From positions 25,633 through 89,632 of the forward strand of contig NZ_JACIGK010000018.1 in assembly GCF_014197915.1 (NCBI RefSeq): 64,000 nt of DNA, given 5' to 3'. Below, one piece after another: positions 47,909-54,625 of the stretch. Numbering within the stretch: position 1 is the stretch's first letter; each line of letters starts with the position of its first letter. The DNA is from Roseospira visakhapatnamensis. GTDB lineage: Bacteria > Pseudomonadota > Alphaproteobacteria > Rhodospirillales > Rhodospirillaceae. Position numbers and translations under genes: made by a program. The notes beneath the pieces are model-generated. The model did no database searches, had not been told where the DNA came from, and saw nothing but the letters and a program-made list of their open reading frames with translations.

Positions 47909-50900
47909 GCAGCGCCCCCCGTTGCCGGCGCTCCAGCTCCCGCGTCACGGCGGCGACGATCGCATTGATGTCGCTGCCGGGCGGTACGGTCACGGACACG
48001 ACGGTGCTGTTGTCCACGTTGTTGGTGGTCGGGCCGGCCTCGGCCGGGATCACCGGTTGTGGGCCACCCACCGCCGGCGCCGGGCCGGTGGCGGGCACGG
48101 CGGGGATCAGCGGCAGGTCTGTCCGTCCCGCCTCCGCCAGGGCGGCCATGGCCCGCCCGGTTTCCGCCAGACCGGTTCCGGTGGCGGCGGTGTCACCGCC
48201 CTGCCGGCGGCCCCAGTCGGCGACGACCTGCCAGTCGGGCGGCGTGTCCGGTGCCGGTGCCGTAATCGACGCCACGGTCGGCGCCGGGAACGCGGCCAGG
48301 CCCGTGGCGCCGGCGGGGACGGCGGCGCTCATGGCGCCGGCGACGGTGGCGGCGGCGACCGACCCGGGCAGGATCAGGCGGCCGCGCTGGTCGCGGGCCG
48401 GACGGGGCGCGGACGCCTGGTCGTCGTCACTGTCGTCGTCGCCCTCGCCCAGCCCCAGCCCCTCGCGGACGAACGCGGGCAGCATGCCTGTCAGGTCCTT
48501 GATCTTCTGGTCCAGCCAGTCGGTGAGGCTTTTCCAGCCCTCGGCGAACCCCTTGCCGATGGAGTCCATCCACTGCCGGCCGACCTCCGCCAGGTCGATC
48601 CCGAACAGCCACTTGATCAGGCCGTCCCAGCCTTCCAGGACCACGCTCCAGGGGTTGAACTCGGCCACCAGGGCCATGACGCCCTGGATCAGACCTTCAT
48701 CGAACGCAGCTTTCACACGGTCCACCTTGCCCTGGAACCACGCGCCGATCTTGTCCCAGTTCCGGTAGATCGCGAACGCCGCGCCAGCCAGCAACAACGC
48801 CAGCGCCGCCACCCAGCCGATGGGCGTGGTCATCAGCGCCGCGCCCATGAGCCTGAAACCGCCGGCCACGAGCGGCCCGGCCCGGGCGACGGCGCGGAGC
48901 GCGCTTCCAATGCGCCTGAAACCACCGGCCACGAGCGGCCCGGCCCGGCCGACCCCGCGCAGGATGGTCCCCAGGCCCAGCAGCCGGATCCCCAGCACGC
49001 TGGCGGAGAAGCGCAGGATGGCGAAGGGCACGATGACGGCGCCCACGGCGGTCAGCAGCCCACCCACGCCAACGGCGCCGGCGGCGGCATAGGCGGCCAG
49101 CTTGCCCAGGGTGGCGGTGAGCTTGGGGTTTGCCTTGGTCCAATCGGTGATCCGGTTGACGACACCGGTCAGACGCTGGGCGATGGTGCCGAGCGCTGTC
49201 AGCATGGCGCGCCCGGCGGCGTCGCGCAGCCCCCCCATGGCGATGGTCAGCGCTTTTACTTGCTCTCCGGTGGTCCCCATCATGGTGTTGAACTTGTCGT
49301 CCACCACGCCGTCGGCGCCGAGCGCCTCCGCCCGGATCCGGCGGAACTCGTTCATGTTGGCCAGCATCGGGGCCAGGAAGTTCAGGACCTGCATGTCCCC
49401 GAACAGTTCGCCCAACTGGAATTTCTGGGCCAGCGCCTCGGCCGCCGCCCGGGGATCGGCGCCGGCGGCCACGGCCTGCGATATCTCCTGTTCCAGGTCC
49501 GCGCCTGTCGCCTTCGCAATTTGGGTTATCAGGGCGTCGAAGGGATTGTCCCCTCGGGCGACGGCCTCTCCGAGGGCGGCCTTGATGTCGATGCCGAACT
49601 TGGCGAAGTTGCGAACGGTCTCCGGCGCCGTGGCCTTCTGCAGGAAGTTGGCGAGGTTGTTGGCGGCCTCATCGGGCGAGGACGCCCCTTTCACGGCCAC
49701 TTGCAGGGCCGCCGACAAGGTGCCGATGGCCTGCGTGCCCGTCAGGCCCAGAGCCCGGGCGCTGGCCGTGAGTTGGGGAAACGTCCGCGCCATGTCGCGC
49801 AGTTCGAACCCACCCAGATCACCGGCCCTGGCCATGATGTCATGGGCCTTGGCCATGTCCCGCGCGGCAACCTTCAGGGTGTCCATGGCGGCGAACGTCA
49901 AGGCGCCCATGTCCGCGATGTCGGCCCCGGTCCCCGTGGCGGATATGCCGACACGCGTCAGGGCGGCCAGCGCCTCGGTCGGGTCCAGGCCCTTGCCGAT
50001 CAGAAAGCCCAGCGCATCCCTGAGGGCCATGGCGTCCTGATTGGTCTGTCTGGCGATGGCGGCGACGCGCGCCTGCATGGCCCGCATGTCTTCTTCGTCC
50101 ACGCCAGCGACCATGCGCAGCGATGTCCAGGCGTGATCCGCCTTCATGGCGGGCTGCGCCAACCCCAGCCCCATGCGCCCGGCGTGCTGGACGGCATAGC
50201 CGCTGGCGCCGACGCCGGCGCCGACCATCGTGGCCTTGGCCAGACGGTCCCGCGCCCGCGCCAGGGCCTCGGTGCGGCGCTGGAGCGCGGCGGCGCGTTC
50301 GGCCTGGCGGGCCATGGCCTCGGTGGCCTCGCGGGTCTGCCGGGTAACCTGGCGCTGGCTGTCGGCCAGGCGGCCGGCGGACAGGCCGGCCTCGCGCATC
50401 GACCGCCGGGCGTGCTCGGTGCGCGAGGCCAGGGTGCGGTGGCCGTCGGCGGTGCGGCGGGCGGCGGTGCGCGCGGTATCGAAGGCGGTTTCGAGCCGTT
50501 CGATGTCCCGGCCCGTCCCGCGCAGTTCGGCCCGCAGGGCCTCCGCCTTCTGTTCGGCCTCCCGGAACGCGGCCTGAAGCTGTTCGGACGGCGCCTCGGC
50601 CGCGCGCATCTCCCGGCCGAGGCGCTCCACCTCGACCTCGGCCTCGCGCAGACCGGTTTCCAGGGTCCCGGCCCGCCGCCGGGCCTGGGCCAGCTCCCGC
50701 CCCAGGCCCTCGGCGCGCGCCTTGGCGGTGGTCATGGCCGTGCCGGCCTGATCCAGCCGCTCCTTGAGCTGGCGGAACGCCGTGATGGTGCCCTGCTGCT
50801 GCTTCAGGCGCCCCAGGGACCCCGAGACGTCCCGCGCCTGGCGCCCGAAGCCCTGCATGGCCCGGCCGATGCCCCGCAGGGGGGCGGTGGCCCGGTCCAT

Positions 50901-50936
50901 GAGCCGGATCGTCATCGCCAGGTTCAGGTCGGTCAT
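47895..50936 (-). CDS. T: Tail tape measure protein
   Basis: 1013 residues, sets tail length and is threaded through the tube. It begins with MTDLNLAMTIRLMDRATAPLRGIGRAMQGF, then about 200 residues of heptad-rich coiled coil, a TP901-type core (about 250-560), membrane-like helices at about 615-720 and a Pro/Ala-rich tail. A 63-bp-spaced duplication encodes two AGPLVAGGFR copies near residue 680. The last residues overlap gpU. Confidence 0.9.
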   Translation of the reverse strand: MTDLNLAMTIRLMDRATAPLRGIGRAMQGFGRQARDVSGSLGRLKQQQGTITAFRQLKERLDQAGTAMTTAKARAEGLGRELAQARRRAGTLETGLREAEVEVERLGREMRAAEAPSEQLQAAFREAEQKAEALRAELRGTGRDIERLETAFDTARTAARRTADGHRTLASRTEHARRSMREAGLSAGRLADSQRQVTRQTREATEAMARQAERAAALQRRTEALARARDRLAKATMVGAGVGASGYAVQHAGRMGLGLAQPAMKADHAWTSLRMVAGVDEEDMRAMQARVAAIARQTNQDAMALRDALGFLIGKGLDPTEALAALTRVGISATGTGADIADMGALTFAAMDTLKVAARDMAKAHDIMARAGDLGGFELRDMARTFPQLTASARALGLTGTQAIGTLSAALQVAVKGASSPDEAANNLANFLQKATAPETVRNFAKFGIDIKAALGEAVARGDNPFDALITQIAKATGADLEQEISQAVAAGADPRAAAEALAQKFQLGELFGDMQVLNFLAPMLANMNEFRRIRAEALGADGVVDDKFNTMMGTTGEQVKALTIAMGGLRDAAGRAMLTALGTIAQRLTGVVNRITDWTKANPKLTATLGKLAAYAAAGAVGVGGLLTAVGAVIVPFAILRFSASVLGIRLLGLGTILRGVGRAGPLVAGGFRRIGSALRAVARAGPLVAGGFRLMGAALMTTPIGWVAALALLLAGAAFAIYRNWDKIGAWFQGKVDRVKAAFDEGLIQGVMALVAEFNPWSVVLEGWDGLIKWLFGIDLAEVGRQWMDSIGKGFAEGWKSLTDWLDQKIKDLTGMLPAFVREGLGLGEGDDDSDDDQASAPRPARDQRGRLILPGSVAAATVAGAMSAAVPAGATGLAAFPAPTVASITAPAPDTPPDWQVVADWGRRQGGDTAATGTGLAETGRAMAALAEAGRTDLPLIPAVPATGPAPAVGGPQPVIPAEAGPTTNNVDNSTVVSVTVPPGSDINAIVAAVTRELERRQRGALHDLQ
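48851..48948. repeat. Tandem duplication in the tape-measure gene
   Basis: A 35-bp sequence at 48851-48885 recurs at 48914-48948 with one mismatch, offset 63 bp (21 codons, in frame). Typical of a length change in a tape measure protein. Confidence 0.8.
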
Positions 50937-51142
50937 GAGGTTTGCCCTTGTTTTTTATCGCCCCGGTTCGGCCTTCGGCCTCACGGGGCTCCGCCGCTTC
51001 GCGGCGTCGGCGCGGTCGCGCCGGTTTGGGTATGCGAAGGCAACCTGGGTGCGCCTCTCCGGCGCGACCGCGCCGGCGGGCCGAAGGCCCGGAGCCGCGC
51101 GAGGTCCGGAGGACCGAGTTGCGGCGATAAGGCAAAAACGCC
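50937..51142. repeat. Hairpin-rich spacer between the E/E' and tape-measure genes
   Basis: 206 bp without a gene. Packed palindromes, such as GGCCTTCGGCC and CCGCCGCTTCGCGGCG, and two copies of the dyad CGGCGCGGTCGCGCCG-type sequence in opposite orientation (about 51010 and 51060). Both ends carry ATCGCC/GGCGAT next to a T- or A-run, so the whole spacer is an imperfect inverted repeat. Confidence 0.7.
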
Positions 51143-51696
51143 TCACCCCTTCACCCACACCACGGGGACCGGCCAACTCCGCCGCTCGACCGCCCGCGCC
51201 CGCCAGTCCAGGGTCTCCCACAGGGTCAGGCGCTCCAGGTCCGACAGCGGCCAGCCCCACAGGGCGGCGACGTCGGCCATCAGGTCCTGGATGTGCTCGA
51301 TGGCGCCGTCGTCTCCGCTTCCGTCTCCGCCGCCAGGCCGTCGAGGTCCATGCCCAGGGCCTGGCTGGCGTCGGCGAAAAAAACGCTGACGGCCCCGGCG
51401 ATCGCCAGGGTGTCGGCGAGGCCCAGGGCCTGCCAGGCGTCCGGCGGCAGGCGCGGGCGATGCACCCGGGCGGCCACATCCATGAGTGGCCCCATCCTGC
51501 TTTGCGCCAGGTCCACCAGGGACAGGGTGTAGAGGTCGGGGTTGAGCGGCTCCCGGAACCACAGGGTCCGGACGGTGCCCATGCCCTCGACGTCCACGGG
51601 CACCGGCAGGTCACAGCGGCGGGTGTGGCGGTCGTCGGGCGGCGCGTCGTCCCTGGGCGTGGAGGGCGCGGCGGGGGTCGCGGTCTTGTCAGCCAT
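51143..51696 (-). CDS. E': E+E' frameshift product of the tail assembly chaperone
   Basis: A -1 shift at 51376-51382 would join the first 105 or so residues of gpE to a second reading frame ending at 51143. That frame ends with the P2 E'-type sequence IEHIQDLMADVAALWGWP, LSDLERLTLWETLDWRARAV and so on. It has no good start of its own. In P2 the extended E+E' protein is needed for tail assembly around the tape measure. The joined protein would be about 184 residues. Confidence 0.78.
51280..51696 (-). CDS. E: P2 gpE-like tail assembly chaperone
   Basis: 138 residues in the unshifted frame. The start ATG at 51694-51696 (MADKTATPAAP) has GGAG upstream; a GTG two codons earlier is possible. The core (TLWFREPLNPDLYTLSLVDLAQSRM, then WQALGLADTLAIAGAVSVFFADA) is of the phage tail assembly chaperone type. 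It sits between tube and tape-measure genes, as in P2. Confidence 0.85.
   Translation of the reverse strand: MADKTATPAAPSTPRDDAPPDDRHTRRCDLPVPVDVEGMGTVRTLWFREPLNPDLYTLSLVDLAQSRMGPLMDVAARVHRPRLPPDAWQALGLADTLAIAGAVSVFFADASQALGMDLDGLAAETEAETTAPSSTSRT
51376..51382 (-). promoter_or_regulatory. T TTT TTC slippery heptamer for -1 frameshifting in gpE
   Basis: Zero-frame codons GTT TTT TTC contain the heptamer T-TTT-TTC, the same class as the P2 gene E site T-TTT-TTG. It is about 95 bases before the gpE stop and slips into the E' frame. Confidence 0.75.
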
Positions 51697-51702
51697 GGTC
51701 AC

Positions 51703-52212
51703 TTACTCCAGTCCCAGGTTGCGGCGGCGGGCGGCGAGCACGTCCACGCCGCCAATGCCACGCACGCCGTTGATCACGTCGATCTCGATCACCTCGGACC
51801 CGGCGATCTCGGCGCGGTAATAGGCCAGCGTCATGGTCAGCTTGCAGGTGTTGGCGTCGCCCGGCTTCCAGCCGCCGGGATCGACCTCGGTCACCATGCC
51901 GCGTGCGGCCAGCAGAACGGGTTCCTCGGCCAGGCCGTGCCCCTGCGACCCGCGCAGGGTGACGGCGACCTCATGGCCCTCCGACAGGCCCCACTGGCGC
52001 CACAGGGCGGCGTCGTACTCGCCGACACTGGCCTCCAGCGACAGCTTCTCCTGGCCCATGTCGATGTCGAGCGGCGCGTCCATGTCGCCGGCGCGGTATT
52101 CCTCGGCCTTGATGGTCAGCTTCGGTGGGGTCAGTTCGTCCACCCGACCGGCGTATCCGTGGCCGTCCACGAACAGGGTGAACGCCTTCAGCTTCTTGGC
52201 GATCGTCGCCAT
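51703..52212 (-). CDS. FII: Tail tube protein (P2 FII-like)
   Basis: 169 residues. Major tail tube protein: starts MATIAKKLKAFTLFVDGHGYAGRVDELTPPKLT, with GWKPGDANTCKLTMTLAYYR near the end, as in the FII family. AGGAGG lies 6-11 bp before the ATG at 52210-52212. A hairpin-rich spacer separates it from the sheath gene. Confidence 0.92.
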   Translation of the reverse strand: MATIAKKLKAFTLFVDGHGYAGRVDELTPPKLTIKAEEYRAGDMDAPLDIDMGQEKLSLEASVGEYDAALWRQWGLSEGHEVAVTLRGSQGHGLAEEPVLLAARGMVTEVDPGGWKPGDANTCKLTMTLAYYRAEIAGSEVIEIDVINGVRGIGGVDVLAARRRNLGLE

Positions 52213-52326
52213 GGTGATTCCTCCTGTCATCCGGCGCGCCCTGGCACCGCTTCGCGGTGCCGCTCTGAATGCCCTTGGGGGCCGGCGCCGCGAATGCGGC
52301 GGAGGCCCGAAGGGCCGATAAAAAAG
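52213..52326. repeat. Hairpin-rich spacer between sheath and tube genes
   Basis: Three adjacent hairpins: GGCACCGC-TTC-GCGGTGCC (52243-52261), GCCGC-GAAT-GCGGC (52287-52300) and GGCCC-GAA-GGGCC (52304-52316), followed by GATAAAAAAG beside the sheath stop. Also holds the ribosome site of the tube gene. Similar in order and sequence to 62013-62134. Confidence 0.75.
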
Positions 52327-53757
52327 TCAAGCGGCTTCACGGATCACGGCGTCCACCAACTCCGTGTAGTAACCATCCTCGCGATGGGCGCGGAACGTCA
52401 GGCGCTCCATGGGCGCCGGCGGCTCGATGTCGAAGTCGAGGGTGAGGTGCCCGGCCATCAGGCGGTCGGGCGTGTTCAACTCGGGGTCGAGCCAGCAGCG
52501 CCCGCCCAAAATCGCGCCACGGGCCTTCAGGGAGCGGAGGTAGGCGTTGACGCTCTCCTGGACGTCCAGGACGAGTTGCGGCGACAGCGGCCGGTCCATG
52601 GCCCAGACGAAGGCGGCCTCGACGGCGTCGTAGACCATGTCCGCCGTGCGGCGCACGCTGAGGAACGCCCACAGCGGATCCTCGGAGCACGTGCGGTTGC
52701 CCCACAAACGGAACCCCTCGCGCCGGATCACCGTGGTCACCTCGCGTTCGTTGAGCCAGTTGGCCTCGCTGTGGACGTCGCCCACGGCCCAGCCCACCGG
52801 CCGGCTGGTGCCGATGATGCCGTTCAGGACTTGGTTGGACGGCGACCACCAGAAGCCGCGCTCGTTGTCCATGCGGGCGATCACGCCGGCGACCCGGGCG
52901 CTGGCCGGCTGATCCACCGCGCCGTCGATGTCGGTGTCCCAGACCTGGACGTAGGGATCGGTGATGAACACGCGCGGACTGCCCCAGTCCTTGCGGGCCT
53001 CGGCGGCGGCCTCAAGGGTGGTGTTCGGCCCGTCCGCCAGGATCACGGCCCGCAGGCTGACGGCGATGCCCAGCAGCTCCGCCACCACCGGGTTGGCCAC
53101 GGTGCCGACCTGGGCGGTGGCCGTGGCCCCCGTGCCGTCGCCGGCGATGGTCACCGTGGGCGCGGCGGTGTAGCCGATGCCCGGCCGGGTGAGGGTGATC
53201 CCGGTCACCGCGCCGTCGGTGATGACCGCCGTGCCCTGGGCGCCGGTGCCGGTGGTGTCGCCGGCGGCCGGCGTGATCGTGACCGTCGTGGTGGCCGCGT
53301 CGTAGCCGGTACCGCCGGCGTCCACGGCGATGGCCGAGACCCCCGTGGGCCGGATGCCGGTATAGCCTGGGGCGATCAGGATGCGCGGTTGCGTGTCGAC
53401 GACGCTGCGGGCGGCCCTGAAGGCATGCACCCCGGTCAACAGGGTCTGGTCACCGACCATGGCGCTCAGGGTCGCGGCCTGGTCCTGGCCCTCGGTCACC
53501 CGCACCAACACGATGGTCGCGCCCCCCTGGTCCCAGATGGCGTCCACGGCGTCCTTGAGGGTGCCGGCGCCCAGCTTGGCGGCCCTGCGCTGCTGTGACG
53601 GCAGCAGCAACACGGGCGTGTCCAACGGGAAGGTCGCGGCGTCGGCGTCGGGCGCGGTGCCGATCAGGCCGATGATGGCGCTGGCCGGCGTGCGGATCGG
53701 CCGGATGCCATCATCGACCTCGATGACCTCCGGACCGTGATAGAACGCTTCCGTCAT
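52327..53757 (-). CDS. FI: Contractile tail sheath protein (P2 FI-like) with inserted beta domain
   Basis: 476 residues, about 80 more than P2 FI. The sheath core is seen in FYHGPEVIEVDDGIRPIRTPASAIIGLIGTAP, then ARKDWGSPRVFITDPYV, and in GFRLWGNRTCSEDPLWAF and the C-terminal ERLTFRAHREDGYYTEL (attachment part). Residues 138-219 are an inserted Thr/Gly/Ala-rich segment with two GxGY-type repeats (GGTGYDAATTTVTI and GIGYTAAPTVTIAGDGTGA), likely a surface-exposed beta domain. Confidence 0.92.
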   Translation of the reverse strand: MTEAFYHGPEVIEVDDGIRPIRTPASAIIGLIGTAPDADAATFPLDTPVLLLPSQQRRAAKLGAGTLKDAVDAIWDQGGATIVLVRVTEGQDQAATLSAMVGDQTLLTGVHAFRAARSVVDTQPRILIAPGYTGIRPTGVSAIAVDAGGTGYDAATTTVTITPAAGDTTGTGAQGTAVITDGAVTGITLTRPGIGYTAAPTVTIAGDGTGATATAQVGTVANPVVAELLGIAVSLRAVILADGPNTTLEAAAEARKDWGSPRVFITDPYVQVWDTDIDGAVDQPASARVAGVIARMDNERGFWWSPSNQVLNGIIGTSRPVGWAVGDVHSEANWLNEREVTTVIRREGFRLWGNRTCSEDPLWAFLSVRRTADMVYDAVEAAFVWAMDRPLSPQLVLDVQESVNAYLRSLKARGAILGGRCWLDPELNTPDRLMAGHLTLDFDIEPPAPMERLTFRAHREDGYYTELVDAVIREAA

Positions 53758-53760
53758 GGC

Positions 53761-54354
53761 TCAGGTCTCCTCGGTGCCCGGCCAGCCGTGGCCGATGTGG
53801 GTGTCGTGGGTGGTGATGATGTCGGTGGCGGTGGCGTCGGGGTCGGCGGCGGCGGCCTGGATGGCCGCGCGGATCTCGGCCTCGCGGGCGAAGCAGGCGG
53901 CGACGTGGGCCAGCACCGCCTGGCCGGCGGCGATCAGGCCGGGCAGGTCCAAGTCGACGAAGCCGTCGGCCGTTTTCCAGACGGTCGAGAAGGTGCCCGG
54001 GCCGTGGGTGGCCTCGTGGGCCTGGGCGCCGACGACGGCGCCGGTGATGCTTTGCCGGCCCTCCGTATCCGTGTGGTAGCGGTGGCCGTCGTGCATCACG
54101 CCGGCGGTCTGGCGGGTCCAGCGCTCGGCGGCGACGCGGGCGGCGGCCTGGGCGACCAGGGCGTCCAGGCTGTCGGGCTCCACGCCCTGGCCGTCGTCGG
54201 TGACGCGCCAGCCGTGGGTGCGGACCCAGGGCCGCAGGGCCTCCGGGACCGACACCCAGGTGATGGAGGGGTGGTAGGCGCCGGCGGGGTCGTGACGGAT
54301 CAGCTCGGCCACGCGGCCGTTGTCGTCGATGCGTGCCCACATGCTCTCAGGCAT
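53761..54354 (-). CDS. Tail-fibre-associated protein with DUF4376-like C terminus
   Basis: 197 residues. The N-terminal part (MWARIDDNGRVAELIRHDP) is common in phage fibre-assembly-like proteins; the C-terminal half (HDGHRYHTDTEGRQSITGAVVGAQ, WKTADGFVDLDLPGLIAAGQAV) resembles DUF4376. Placed between the fibre and the sheath gene, as fibre chaperones often are. Start overlaps the previous stop by 8 bp. Confidence 0.7.
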   Translation of the reverse strand: MPESMWARIDDNGRVAELIRHDPAGAYHPSITWVSVPEALRPWVRTHGWRVTDDGQGVEPDSLDALVAQAAARVAAERWTRQTAGVMHDGHRYHTDTEGRQSITGAVVGAQAHEATHGPGTFSTVWKTADGFVDLDLPGLIAAGQAVLAHVAACFAREAEIRAAIQAAAADPDATATDIITTHDTHIGHGWPGTEET

Positions 54355-54622
54355 GGGTGATCTCCTCTTTGGTTTGCGCGCGGGGGTCCCGAGGGGCGGT
54401 CTCGTGCGGCGCGGGGGTGTACAGGGCCGGGTCCCACCACAGCGTCCGCCCGTCCGGGTGCTCGGACACGGCGAGGATGGCGATGCGTTCGAGGGAGTGG
54501 CCGGTCAGGATGTGGACGGCGCGCAGAGCCTCATCCTGGGCGGTGTGGAGGCCGTCGGCGTCCACCACGGCCTCGCCGCGCGCGGCCGTGGGGGTGCGGT
54601 ATGTGACGCAATAGTCGGCCAT
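54347..54622 (-). CDS. Small phage protein of unknown function
   Basis: 91 residues, no domain recognised. It starts MADYCVTYRTPTAARGEAVVD and includes HILTGHSLERIAILAVSEHPDG. Position between the main fibre and the DUF4376-like gene suggests a fibre accessory. The frame is tightly fitted to both neighbours (3 bp gap, 8 bp overlap), which supports it being real. Confidence 0.6.
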   Translation of the reverse strand: MADYCVTYRTPTAARGEAVVDADGLHTAQDEALRAVHILTGHSLERIAILAVSEHPDGRTLWWDPALYTPAPHETAPRDPRAQTKEEITHA

Positions 54623-54625
54623 GGC

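Noticed and set aside
47907..51389. Long plus-strand open frame opposite the tape measure gene
   Set aside because: It crosses a real tape measure gene and the hairpin spacer, and has no recognisable domain.
51143..51696. Sequencing error in the T7 run as the cause of the split E/E' frame
   Set aside because: The split at a slippery heptamer in this very gene is known for P2-type phages, so a programmed shift is simpler; raw reads would settle it.
52213..52326. Intrinsic terminator after the sheath gene
   Set aside because: The T-run comes before the hairpins in the direction of transcription, and the tube gene follows directly.
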